Shown here: piece after piece, positions 51,563 through 60,399 of the stretch
How positions within the stretch are numbered: the first letter of the stretch is position 1
Layout: every line of letters begins with the position of its first letter
Assembly (NCBI GenBank): GCA_023417935.1
Contig: JAEZDY010000010.1
Location: forward strand, 1 to 64,000
DNA length: 64,000 nt
Reading direction: 5' to 3'
From: Bacteroidota bacterium
GTDB lineage: Bacteria; Bacteroidota; Bacteroidia; Bacteroidales; Lentimicrobiaceae
Program-made: the position numbers and the translations under genes
Notes under the pieces: generated by a model
What the model saw: the letters and a program-made list of their open reading frames with translations, nothing else
What the model was told of the DNA's origin: nothing
Database searches by the model: none

Positions 51563-51630
51563 TGGTTTATTTATCTTCTTTAACCCCTGGATTAAATGAT
51601 ACCCACTGGTTTATTTATCTTCTTTAACCC
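51561..51630 (-). repeat. 44-bp tandem duplication of the nrfD 3' end
   Basis: A 26-bp sequence (ACTGGTTTATTTATCTTCTT plus TAACCC) is present at 51561-51586 and 51605-51630, a period of 44. The 51605 copy includes the last codons and stop of the NrfD/HybB gene (VKED-K-stop); the other copy is a remnant in the gap. Confidence 0.85.
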
Positions 51631-52840
51631 AAGCAGGTGAATCACTGAGTACCGGCATACGATTGATCACCCAGCGGAATATCCATATTTCAGTAAATAT
51701 TACTGCCAGGGTCACTACAATTTCCATCCATGAGGGGTAGTACTGAACAGCAGCATCCCACCTGAAACCTATTACAGTTACATTAAGTCTGTTGATTATG
51801 ATACCAACCATTGTTATGATAGAAGCAAAGCGAACCAGGAATACATTGCTGGTGCGATAACTGTGAATGTACATGAACATAGGTATGAGCACGAAGCCGA
51901 TCATTTCAACCAAATACCAGTATCCCATGGGGGTATCAAGCAGATCCCACCGTTTGTTGTGGATAAACACCAGCAGTTGAAGGAAAAAGTAGGCAAACAT
52001 AGCTCCGGCACATATTTTGGCTAATCCTGTTAGTATACCTTTTTGTGCTTTGTGGTTTTTCTCACTAATCTGTTTAAAGAACACCTTGTGGCTTATAGAA
52101 CCTTCAAAAATAACCATCGAGAGGCCGGCGAAGATGCTTGAAACCAGGAACAGGATTGGAATGAATTCAGAGTACCACAGCGGGTGGATTTTATCTTTTG
52201 CCATTAGGTACAAAGCACCTAATCCCGATTGGTGTAACGTTGAGAGGGTAATACCAAATATAACTGCTCCGATGGTCATTGCCGACAAAATTTTCCTTGC
52301 ACGGCGTGAACCTATCCATTCAGCCACAGCTGGCGAAAATTCAATGAGCTGTGCTAACATGTATAGCAAAAAATGCCATGCTACAAGGAACAATACTGAG
52401 CTGGTTCCAAAACTGTTGCCAATGATAGGGTTAACAACATTCCATGGTTTTCCAAGGTCGAGCAGCAAAGCCCCAGCGTAGAATACATAGGCAAGAAAGC
52501 CATTAAGCACTGTTACCCTAACAATAGAGTGATACTTGTGCATTTTAAGGATGTAAACCATAAAAGTAACCACATAAGCACCTCCGGCAAATGCAACCCC
52601 GGTAACAACATCAAAACCTATCCATAAACCCCATGGAATCTCCTGTGTAAGATTTGTAATGGCGCCGATACCATAAACAAAACGTATCACGATCAGAACT
52701 AAACCCAATAACATTATAGGTATAGAGATAATGTTAAAAGGGGTAAGCCATTTACCTTTTGGCTTTAATTCTTCTTTCAAAAACTGCCAGACTGATCTCT
52801 GGTCAATGTTCTTTTCAATTGCAATAGCTGATTTATTCAT
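51611..52840 (-). CDS. NrfD/HybB-type membrane subunit
   Basis: 409 residues from Met at 52840 (a start at 52879 would lie well inside the ferredoxin gene). About nine or ten membrane helices, with family regions IPWGLWIGFDVVTGVAFAGG, LNGFLAYVFYAGALLLDLG, LSTLHQSGLGALYLMA and WEIVVT-type final helices. NrfD/HybB subunits bind quinone and exchange electrons with a partner ferredoxin; here that is the HybA-type protein whose 3' end overlaps by 8 bases. In E. coli, HybAB link hydrogenase-2 to quinone. No large catalytic subunit is encoded nearby. The stop lies inside a tandem duplication. Confidence 0.92.
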   Translation of the reverse strand: MNKSAIAIEKNIDQRSVWQFLKEELKPKGKWLTPFNIISIPIMLLGLVLIVIRFVYGIGAITNLTQEIPWGLWIGFDVVTGVAFAGGAYVVTFMVYILKMHKYHSIVRVTVLNGFLAYVFYAGALLLDLGKPWNVVNPIIGNSFGTSSVLFLVAWHFLLYMLAQLIEFSPAVAEWIGSRRARKILSAMTIGAVIFGITLSTLHQSGLGALYLMAKDKIHPLWYSEFIPILFLVSSIFAGLSMVIFEGSISHKVFFKQISEKNHKAQKGILTGLAKICAGAMFAYFFLQLLVFIHNKRWDLLDTPMGYWYLVEMIGFVLIPMFMYIHSYRTSNVFLVRFASIITMVGIIINRLNVTVIGFRWDAAVQYYPSWMEIVVTLAVIFTEIWIFRWVINRMPVLSDSPAWVKEDK

Positions 52841-53690
52841 GGTCTTCTTCTTTAGGTTGGTTGCTTTTAGTTGCCTCATGTATTGCTAGTAACAGTGGAG
52901 GCAGTAGTACGAAAACAGATGGTACAGAGTACAGGAAACCCTTTGATAGCTCGGGATATGATGTATTCTGCAGCTTTGTGTTGAATCCGAGTTCCTCAAA
53001 AGGAACAGGTGACAGGTATAAGAGTCCGGTTCCACCAGCTACATCTTCACCATAAATTTCAGGGTAATAAAGCTCAGGATCGTCTGCAATACGCTTACGT
53101 GCTTCGGCTATCAATTCCCTGCGGGTTCCAAATATTAGCGCATCACCGCAGCCTTCAGCACATGCGGGTATTTCACCTTGCATGATACGGTCGTGACACA
53201 TATCACATTTCAGGATTCTTGGATTGGCACTGTGATACTCAAACTTAGGCACATCAAACGGACAAGATACCATACAATAGCGGCAACCCATACATTTGTC
53301 CTCTCTCCAGATTACAGGTCCTTCTTTGGTTTTATACATAGCCTGGGTAAGGCAAGCTGCTGCACAAGCGGGTTCATTGCAGTGCATGCATTGGTTTCTC
53401 ACATATACTTCATCCTTTGAAGTAGTATAGCCGTTGATGACACCACGGCTGGTTTCGCTTGTTTTCCTGATTACGTCAAGCTCTATTTCTTCAGGCTCAG
53501 GAAGTCCATGTGCCTTTGCACAAGCCTTTGTACAACTCTGGCACCCGATACACATGGTAGCATCAAACAGCATTGCATTAAATTCAGTTTGATCACCATC
53601 ATTGGTTGTTGCTCCGAAGCTTTTGCCAACGGCAAGGGTCATTCCAGCAACACCCATTGTTTTTAAAAAATTACGCCGGTCTATACTCAT
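52833..53690 (-). CDS. Tat-exported four-cluster ferredoxin (HybA type)
   Basis: 285 residues. The Tat signal DRRNFLKTMGVAGMTLAVG marks export in folded form. Four [4Fe-4S] sites are seen: CIGCQSCTKAC, CMHCNEPACAAAC, CMGCRYCMVSCP and CDMCHDRIMQGEIPACAEGC. The C-terminal hydrophobic helix (YSVPSVFVLLPPLLLAI) is like HybA and anchors it to the membrane's outer face. It should wire electrons between a periplasmic redox partner and the NrfD/HybB subunit encoded next. It starts 42 bases after the fusion gene's stop, in the same operon. Confidence 0.94.
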   Translation of the reverse strand: MSIDRRNFLKTMGVAGMTLAVGKSFGATTNDGDQTEFNAMLFDATMCIGCQSCTKACAKAHGLPEPEEIELDVIRKTSETSRGVINGYTTSKDEVYVRNQCMHCNEPACAAACLTQAMYKTKEGPVIWREDKCMGCRYCMVSCPFDVPKFEYHSANPRILKCDMCHDRIMQGEIPACAEGCGDALIFGTRRELIAEARKRIADDPELYYPEIYGEDVAGGTGLLYLSPVPFEELGFNTKLQNTSYPELSKGFLYSVPSVFVLLPPLLLAIHEATKSNQPKEEDHE

Positions 53691-53732
53691 GATTCTGTTT
53701 TTAGTGTTGAATATTATGGAATATGGATAGGT

Positions 53733-55427
53733 TTATTTTGATGTGTCGAGGAACCTTGTTTGAAAGTCTTCCCAAACTTGTGGTTCAAGGTCAGCAAGTA
53801 CATTATCAGTAAGCTCACCTCCATCCTGTAGTATGATGTGTGCATAGGCTGACGAGTTGGTGCGTACGGATGCTGCAAAGAAATCCCTCAGGCGTGAAAA
53901 CTCATCACTGAGCCAGTCTTTGTAACGATCGCCCATGAACAGGAACTCAATTTCTCTAAGCCAGTTCTTAGGTTCAATCATATAAACCCAACCTGCAGTA
54001 TAAGGAGCGGAGTTAATGAGTGAAGAATCAATAGCCAGTGCCTGATTATACTCTTTGATAGTTCCTGTTACCGGTGCATAAATATTAAGCTGTTTACCAT
54101 CTTTTATTAAGGTGAGTATTGCTTCTCCTTTTCTCACATGCTCACCTGGTTCTTTCATTTTTACCCTGGTAATATTGCCGGTTATATGTTGAAGGAAATC
54201 ATCCACACCAATTCTTACCACACCATCTCTTTCCATAAATGCCCAGGTGTGCGATTTGTCGAAGTATAATCCTTGTGGGGCTTTTAAAGTATTCTCATTT
54301 AAAGCATTGGTTATCACAATGTTCTTATCCGCTCCTATTACACTTTTGCTTGAGAAAATTCTGTATACTAAAGTTAATATAACGCCTGATATAACCAGTC
54401 CTCCTATAATAAAGAGCCAAAACGATGATCCCTTTGTTTGAGTTTGTTCTTCCAATGCAAGGTTTTTAGCTAACAGAGCATCAGTGTTTGCAGTGCTTTC
54501 CGTGCTTGCAAGTGTTGAATATCCATTGAGGTTTAAAAACTGCTGACCATCTTTCATAATCCAGGTTAGGAATTCGAGTTCTGAGTTATTAGTTGGTTTA
54601 GTAGTTGAAACTGCATAGATATTATATATCAGTGCTGAAGGATATTTTCCTAACCATACTCCTCTAGTGAGTACACTCAAATCAGTGTAAATATTCTCAA
54701 AACTATCAAGTCGGCCATTTCCGTTCTTATCTATTGGAAGCAAGGAGATATTTCCTATTAAGCTATCGGTTTCCGCTTTCATAATATTATTGAGATTGCA
54801 GAAACCCACAGCAAAAATATCGCTTTGAATAGCTGCCAGCAGCTCTTCATCACTTCCTACCATAATTCCGCTTATCAATGATGATTCTGAATTAGTAAAC
54901 CTGGCTAAGGCACCGGTTACTTTGTCATTGCCAGTATAATAAAAATGCACGGGTTCACCCGGCTCAAGGTTAAGCAAACTGCCCCAGTTGGAACCTTCAG
55001 GATCAATAACGAGTTGGTTGAACTTTTCACTTGAAACACCAGTACTCAAAACCTCTTTTAGCATTGGGTTATTCGAATTGAATACAGGCACAACAGCACT
55101 GCGACCAACAGCCATCTTCCATATTGCACCTTCAGTATTTGACTGATCGTTTAAACCTGATACTACGTAGAGCTGATTTTGAAGAAGTGGCTGCCCATCT
55201 GTTGCATCGGATAGTGTGATATTAACAGCCGGATAAAGTTTGCCAAATTCTGTAGCCCAGTTAGATATTAAATTATCTAACTCAGGAGTACAGGCAATAT
55301 TCAGGACTCCTGAAACTGTGTTCGTAGCTTGGGCTCCCTCCTGGTCTGTGGCACCGTTTGTTGCATTAACTGTAGTATTCAGCAATGAGAACAACAGTAC
55401 AATGAGAAAAAATGGAAAATTTTTCAT
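53733..55427 (-). CDS. Periplasmic-binding-protein / TM / GcvH-like fusion
   Basis: 564 residues from Met at 55427 (start chosen for the signal peptide NFPFFLIVLLFSLLNTTVNA). Residues ~35-320 look like a PstS-type phosphate-binding-protein fold (LNIACTPELDNLISNWATEF, VGRSAVVPVFNSNNP, VHFYYTGNDKVTGALARF) with an EF-hand-like loop DKNGNGRLDSFE. A membrane helix at ~336-358 is followed by a cytoplasmic GcvH-like domain (~383-500: GLYFDKSHTWAFMERDG, KEPGEHVRKGEA, NIYAPVTGTIKEYN) and the same C-terminal extension as the 50792 protein (ILQDGGELTDN, VWEDFQTRFL). The lipoyl-lysine position aligns with Gly in DGKQL. First gene of the operon. It could carry a ligand signal across the membrane. Confidence 0.88.
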   Translation of the reverse strand: MKNFPFFLIVLLFSLLNTTVNATNGATDQEGAQATNTVSGVLNIACTPELDNLISNWATEFGKLYPAVNITLSDATDGQPLLQNQLYVVSGLNDQSNTEGAIWKMAVGRSAVVPVFNSNNPMLKEVLSTGVSSEKFNQLVIDPEGSNWGSLLNLEPGEPVHFYYTGNDKVTGALARFTNSESSLISGIMVGSDEELLAAIQSDIFAVGFCNLNNIMKAETDSLIGNISLLPIDKNGNGRLDSFENIYTDLSVLTRGVWLGKYPSALIYNIYAVSTTKPTNNSELEFLTWIMKDGQQFLNLNGYSTLASTESTANTDALLAKNLALEEQTQTKGSSFWLFIIGGLVISGVILTLVYRIFSSKSVIGADKNIVITNALNENTLKAPQGLYFDKSHTWAFMERDGVVRIGVDDFLQHITGNITRVKMKEPGEHVRKGEAILTLIKDGKQLNIYAPVTGTIKEYNQALAIDSSLINSAPYTAGWVYMIEPKNWLREIEFLFMGDRYKDWLSDEFSRLRDFFAASVRTNSSAYAHIILQDGGELTDNVLADLEPQVWEDFQTRFLDTSK

Positions 55428-55510
55428 GGTATTTGTGATTAGTGATTGTTTTGAAATTTCGCTCATAATATAAAGTTGACATCGAACTATAGTGATGTAA
55501 AAAGGCGGTT

Positions 55511-55526
55511 TCCAATAACAATGCCA
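55511..55526 (-). promoter_or_regulatory. Candidate sigma-54 (-24/-12) promoter
   Basis: On the minus strand: TGGCATTGTTATTGGA against the consensus TGGCAYGNNNNTTGCW, 10 of 12 defined bases. The mismatches are G to T at the end of the -24 block and C to G in the -12 'GC', the latter a serious defect. It lies ~85 bases before the fusion gene start. An NtrC-type activator is encoded just downstream of this operon, which raises the odds. Confidence 0.4.
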
Positions 55527-55687
55527 TAGGATAAAACAAGTCCCAACACGCTGTTTATCAAGTCTTTCCGAAAGCTAATGTTTATCTCTTCAACATACCA
55601 GTTGATGAGTTTTTATACAGTTTAATATTGAAATTGATGCTAAGTACTGTTTTTTAGCTCTTTAGGTGTTTTGCATATTTTTTAAAC

Positions 55688-55708
55688 AGTGTTGATTTTC
55701 GCAACACT
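55688..55708. promoter_or_regulatory. Palindrome, possible activator site
   Basis: AGTGTTG-ATTTTCG-CAACACT, a perfect 7-bp inverted repeat with a 7-base spacer, about 165 bases upstream of the sigma-54-like site. Position and shape fit an enhancer site for an NtrC-type regulator. The 55428-55979 gap between divergent genes has no other gene; weaker inverted repeats (CTTTC-C-GAAAG at 55565; TCAAC-N6-GTTGA at 55591) also occur. Confidence 0.4.
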
Positions 55709-55979
55709 TGCCAAAGCCCTTATTACTGATAAACTGCGATTTTAGTCGTAAACCCGAAATATTATTAGTAAATCACATTATTTTACCATTAAAACTTACC
55801 CGGTATCGTATAGAACTATCTACAACTTAACTTTTGGAGAGAGAACAAATCCATACAGGTTGTTTACAAAAGAATATTATCTTCGCTTTCTGAAATCCTA
55901 AAAACTCTTGCTTCTAAACTTGTAAAGCATTACAGGGTTTTACTTTGCAATTATTCTATCTTTCATTAGCTGGCCATAT

Positions 55980-57503
55980 ATGACGACCAACTCCAGAAGT
56001 TCACTTTTATCCAGATTTCTTAATTTAATTGAAAGGGGTGGCAATGCACTGCCAAATCCTGCAACCTTGTTTGCATCATTTGCAGTAGGTGTGCTAATAC
56101 TTTCATTTGTAGGATATATCCTTGGCTGGCAAGCAATTCATCCGGCTACCGGTGAAACCATAAGTGTTACGAACCTATTATCAAACGACGGTTTCAGACG
56201 AATTGTGCTTGAAATGGTTGAGAATTATACAAGTTTTGCACCATTGGGAATAGTAATGGTTGCTTTGCTTGGAATAGGTATTGCCGAGAGTAGCGGGTTG
56301 ATTGGTTCAGTTATACGGCTGCTGGTATTAAAATCACCTGCAAAACTTTTGACTTTCGTAATAGTATTTACCGGAATCCTTTCAAATATTGCGAGTGACC
56401 TGGGCTATATTCTGGTTATTCCCATGGCAGGTATTATTTTCCATTCAGTTGGCAGGCACCCGATAGCAGGAATGGCAGCAGCCTTTGCAGGCGTATCAGG
56501 TGGCTTTAGTGCTAACTTGTTTATCGGTACTATTGACCCATTAATTGCAGGTCTTTCAACTGAAGCAGCCAGAATTCTTGATCCGGAATATTATGTACTA
56601 CCCACAGCCAATTACTATTTTATGGCTGTGTCAACTGTTTTATTATCGTTACTTGGCACCCTTGTTACTGAAAAGATAGTTGAGCCAAGACTTGGGAAGT
56701 ATGAAGGTGACGTGAAACCTGAAGTGATGGAACGACTCTCAGCGTCTGAACGCAAAGGACTTAAATGGGTTATGGTGACTGGAGGTGCGTGGATACTATT
56801 ATTTGCTATAGGATTAATACCTGATCATGGATTCTTGCGTGGAACTGATAATACAATATTACACTCACCTCTGATCAAAGGATTCATTGCCTTCCTGTTT
56901 TTTATGATGGCAAGTCTTGGTATTGTGTATGGGTTTACCACTAAAAAGTTTAAGAGTGACAATGATGTAGTAAAAGGCATGAGTGATTCATTTAAAACAC
57001 TCTCTTCCTTCCTGGTATTAGTTTTCTTTGCTGCACAGTTTGTCGCTTATTTTAAATGGAGTAATCTTGGTTTGGTTTTGGCTATAAAGGGCGCAGGTCT
57101 GCTACAGAGTGCCGACCTGGGGCTGGTATCACTTATTATCTTGTTTATATTGCTCACCGGTTTTATTAATCTACTAATGGGAAGTGCATCGGCCAAATGG
57201 GCTATCATGGGCCCGGTTTTTATTCCGATGTTTATGCTGCTTGGATACTCACCTGAGTTATCGCAGGCAATATTCAGGGTTGGTGATTCGGTAACCAATA
57301 TCATATCGCCTATGATGAGTTTCTTTGCCCTCATTATTATATACTTTGAGAAATATCAGAAGAATACCGGATTAGGAACGCTAATTTCCACCATGATGCC
57401 GTATACTATTGTATTTACCATATTCTGGACAATTCTGCTGATTGGATGGGTGATGCTTGATCTGCCTCTGGGTCCTGAGGCGCCAGTGCATTATGTTAGA
57501 TAA
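55980..57503 (+). CDS. abgT: AbgT-family transporter
   Basis: 507 residues with about 11-13 membrane helices. The family opening NLIERGGNALPNPATLFASF and the helical-hairpin regions NIASDLGYILVIPMAGIIFH, GVSGGFSANLFIGTIDPLIAG and NLLMGSASAKWAIMGPVFIP are clear. AbgT proteins carry p-aminobenzoyl-glutamate, and relatives export sulfonamides by proton exchange. It is divergent from the GcvH/HybA operon across a 552-base gap. A -7-like TTACTTTG lies at 55940. The substrate cannot be fixed by eye. Confidence 0.93.
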   Translation: MTTNSRSSLLSRFLNLIERGGNALPNPATLFASFAVGVLILSFVGYILGWQAIHPATGETISVTNLLSNDGFRRIVLEMVENYTSFAPLGIVMVALLGIGIAESSGLIGSVIRLLVLKSPAKLLTFVIVFTGILSNIASDLGYILVIPMAGIIFHSVGRHPIAGMAAAFAGVSGGFSANLFIGTIDPLIAGLSTEAARILDPEYYVLPTANYYFMAVSTVLLSLLGTLVTEKIVEPRLGKYEGDVKPEVMERLSASERKGLKWVMVTGGAWILLFAIGLIPDHGFLRGTDNTILHSPLIKGFIAFLFFMMASLGIVYGFTTKKFKSDNDVVKGMSDSFKTLSSFLVLVFFAAQFVAYFKWSNLGLVLAIKGAGLLQSADLGLVSLIILFILLTGFINLLMGSASAKWAIMGPVFIPMFMLLGYSPELSQAIFRVGDSVTNIISPMMSFFALIIIYFEKYQKNTGLGTLISTMMPYTIVFTIFWTILLIGWVMLDLPLGPEAPVHYVR

Positions 57504-57634
57504 TTATTGAACTGGCAGAGAATTAAGTCAGACTCATGTGAGATTTGGACAGATACTGCTTTATACTCATTAGCAGCTTCTAAAAATTAAACAATAGCAG
57601 TGTTGCTCTGTTTCATTGTATCAAAATTGAGATA

Positions 57635-58642
57635 ATGATTCTAGAGAACCGCATAAATAAAGAAATTTTAAAAGAACGGCTTAGAAACGAAACTTTTAAA
57701 AGGCGAACCCTGTCATTCTATAGATATGTTTCTATTGAAAACCCTGTTGCTTTCAGGAATGACCTTTATTTTAAATGGTTTGATTTAAATTGCTTCGGAA
57801 GGATATACGTGGCACATGAAGGCATCAACGCACAAATGAGTGTGCCCGACCATAATCTCAATGCTTTTCTTACACAAATGGAATCTATTGAGGAATTAAA
57901 GGGAATGCCAATTAAATATGCTATTGAGGATGATGGTAAGTCATTCTACAAGCTTACAATTAAGGCACGCCCAAAAATTGTTGCTGACGGTTTGGATGAT
58001 GACAAGTATGACTTCAGCAGGGTGGGGAAGCATCTTTCAGCGATTGATTTTCATGAATTAGCTGACAATGGCGATACGCTGGTTATTGATATGCGTAACC
58101 ACTATGAAAGTGAGATAGGAAAATTTAAGAATGCAATATGCCCTGATTCTGACACTTTCAGAGATTCTATAAAGCTGGTTATTGATGAATTCGGTAATCA
58201 AAAGGACCGGAAAATACTACTTTACTGTACAGGAGGCATACGATGTGAAAAAGCAAGTTCAGTTTTGATTCATCACGGGTTTAAAGATGTGTCGCAGTTG
58301 TATGGTGGAATAATTGAGTATGCTCAGCAGGTAAAACACTTAGGGCTTGAATCAAAGTTCATTGGTAAAAACTTCGTATTCGATGAGCGAATGGGTGAAT
58401 CAATTGACGGTCAGGTAATTTCCAATTGCCATCAGTGTGGTAATCTGTGCGATAAGCATACTAATTGTGCAAACGATGCCTGCCACATCCTATTTTTACA
58501 ATGCAATGAATGTGCCTCAAAGTATGCTGGCTGCTGCTCTAAGGAATGTCAGGATTTAAAGTATGTACAACCTGAAAGCGGATTTAATTTAAGAGTTAAT
58601 AAGAGACCGAGGTACTTTAAGCGGAAGTTCACACAGGTGTAG
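57635..58642 (+). CDS. trhO: tRNA uridine-34 hydroxylase TrhO (rhodanese family)
   Basis: 335 residues. The N-terminal UPF0176 domain has FYRYVSIENP and GRIYVAHEGINAQMSVP; the rhodanese domain has VIDMRNHYESEIG and the active loop CTGGIRCEK with Cys198. The Cys-rich C-terminus (NCHQCGNLCDKHTNC, CNECASKYAGCCS) is the usual zinc-like tail. TrhO makes 5-hydroxyuridine at the tRNA wobble position with oxygen. The 40-base gap to the next gene suggests possible co-transcription. Confidence 0.94.
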   Translation: MILENRINKEILKERLRNETFKRRTLSFYRYVSIENPVAFRNDLYFKWFDLNCFGRIYVAHEGINAQMSVPDHNLNAFLTQMESIEELKGMPIKYAIEDDGKSFYKLTIKARPKIVADGLDDDKYDFSRVGKHLSAIDFHELADNGDTLVIDMRNHYESEIGKFKNAICPDSDTFRDSIKLVIDEFGNQKDRKILLYCTGGIRCEKASSVLIHHGFKDVSQLYGGIIEYAQQVKHLGLESKFIGKNFVFDERMGESIDGQVISNCHQCGNLCDKHTNCANDACHILFLQCNECASKYAGCCSKECQDLKYVQPESGFNLRVNKRPRYFKRKFTQV

Positions 58643-58681
58643 GGAGTTTGTGGTTCCTAAAATTTTATAAGCAGATACTAA

Positions 58682-60139
58682 ATGAAAATCCTCTTAACTG
58701 GCGCCAATGGCTACATTGGTAAAAGATTGCTACCAGTTTTACTTGAGCAGGGACATGAGGTTGTATGCTGTGTCCGCGACCGGAAGCGGTTCCCGGTTGA
58801 TGGCTTATACGCAAGTCCATTGATCTCAGTAGTTGAGGTTGATTTTCTTAATTCTTCTATAGAAACTACCTCTGGGATCATTCCTGCTGATATTGATGCT
58901 GCATATTACCTTATTCATTCAATGAGTGACAATACTGACAATTTCTCAAAACTGGAAGAATTATCAGCCCGGAATTTTATCAGGCATATGGTGCGCACAA
59001 CAGTTAAGCAGATTATTTACCTTGGAGGTATTACAAATGACGAGAAGTTATCAACCCATCTTGCCTCGCGAAAAAAAGTGAATGATATTCTGATTGAAAG
59101 CGGTATACCTGTAACATCAATTAAAGCAGGTATCATTGTTGGATCGGGCAGCTCTTCATTTGAGATTATACGCGATTTGGTGGAAAAGCTCCCTGTAATG
59201 ATTACTCCAAAGTGGGTTAGCACTAAAACACAGCCTATTGGCATAAGAAATGTTTTGCAGTTCCTATCGGGCGTTCTCATGAGGAAAGAAACCTTTGGCA
59301 GTTCTTATGATATAGGTGGTCCTGATGTACTTACATACAAAGAAATGATGTTACAGTTTGCCGCTGTCAGGGGATTGAAGAGGTACATTTATACAGTACC
59401 GGTTATGACCCCCCGCTTATCATCCTATTGGTTATACTTTGTTACATCCACTTCGTACAAGCTCGCAGTCAATCTGGTAAATAGCATGAAAATTGAGGTA
59501 ATTGCAAAGCCAAATAACCTGGCAGCCTTGCTCAACATTAAGCTGATAGACTATAAAGAAGCAGTTCAGCTTGCTTTTCAGAAAATAGAACAGAACAGTG
59601 TGGTTTCAAGCTGGAAGGATTCACTGGTTTCAAGTTATGCTGATAACAGCCTGTTTGAACACATTAATGTACCGGTGAATGGCTGCTTTACTGATATGAA
59701 ACTCAAAGCAGTAAATGGTGACCCTTCCCTAGTGATGGATAATATCTGGTCAATTGGAGGCAATAAAGGTTGGTACTATGCCAATGACCTCTGGAAATTA
59801 AGGGGTTTCATTGACAAACTTAATGGAGGAGTGGGGCTGAGAAGAGGCCGAACCAACCTGAAGGATATAAATGCAGGCGACACACTTGATTTCTGGCGTG
59901 TATTGGTAGCTGATAGAATTAACAAGCGATTACTATTGTATGCAGAAATGAAACTCCCCGGCGAAGCCTGGCTAGAGTTCAAAATAATTGAACAAAACAA
60001 CCAAAACTACTACCAACAAACTGCAACCTTCAGGCCAAAAGGTCTTTCAGGCCGGTTATACTGGTATTCAATGCTACCCTTCCACCATTTCATTTTTAAT
60101 GGTATGGCCAGGCAAATTGCTGAACAAAACCGGCACTAA
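58682..60139 (+). CDS. NmrA-like SDR protein with DUF2867 domain
   Basis: 485 residues. Atypical SDR start ILLTGANGYIGKRLLPVLLE (GxxGxxG), then YYLIHSMSD and IIYLGGITND; the NAD-binding fold covers ~1-300. The C-terminal ~170 residues (WSIGGNKGWYYANDLWKLRG; GLRRGRTNLKDINAGDTLDFW; GLSGRLYWYSMLPFHHFIFN) match DUF2867, which resembles the START/SRPBCC fold. This two-domain form is common but of unknown reaction; lipid or quinone chemistry has been suggested for relatives. It follows trhO on the same strand. Confidence 0.88.
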   Translation: MKILLTGANGYIGKRLLPVLLEQGHEVVCCVRDRKRFPVDGLYASPLISVVEVDFLNSSIETTSGIIPADIDAAYYLIHSMSDNTDNFSKLEELSARNFIRHMVRTTVKQIIYLGGITNDEKLSTHLASRKKVNDILIESGIPVTSIKAGIIVGSGSSSFEIIRDLVEKLPVMITPKWVSTKTQPIGIRNVLQFLSGVLMRKETFGSSYDIGGPDVLTYKEMMLQFAAVRGLKRYIYTVPVMTPRLSSYWLYFVTSTSYKLAVNLVNSMKIEVIAKPNNLAALLNIKLIDYKEAVQLAFQKIEQNSVVSSWKDSLVSSYADNSLFEHINVPVNGCFTDMKLKAVNGDPSLVMDNIWSIGGNKGWYYANDLWKLRGFIDKLNGGVGLRRGRTNLKDINAGDTLDFWRVLVADRINKRLLLYAEMKLPGEAWLEFKIIEQNNQNYYQQTATFRPKGLSGRLYWYSMLPFHHFIFNGMARQIAEQNRH

Positions 60140-60399
60140 ATATTCTCTTTTTAAATCCTGATAATAATTTTTACACCCTCAGGAATATTTTGCAATTCTA
60201 TTGCCATTTCTTGATTTATTGCTTACTTTAGTATGGAATTTCTTCGATCCGGAGAATACTTCCTTTGCATTTGACCGTGAGAGTTGGTCGATTTAGGCAA
60301 ATTAGCATTTTTTAATTGATTTAAGCTTAGGTGTACTTTTTAATTAAACGACATATCACTAAATATCAATTACTTATAATGTTTATCAAAATAGATACC

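Noticed and set aside
52833..53690. Part of a DMSO/nitrate reductase or hydrogenase operon
   Set aside because: No molybdopterin or NiFe catalytic subunit is encoded near; only the electron-transfer subunits are present.
55709..55979. Sigma-54 promoter for the AbgT gene
   Set aside because: No TGGC-N8-TTGC arrangement was found on the plus strand; the nearby GCAACACTTGCCA has the wrong spacing.
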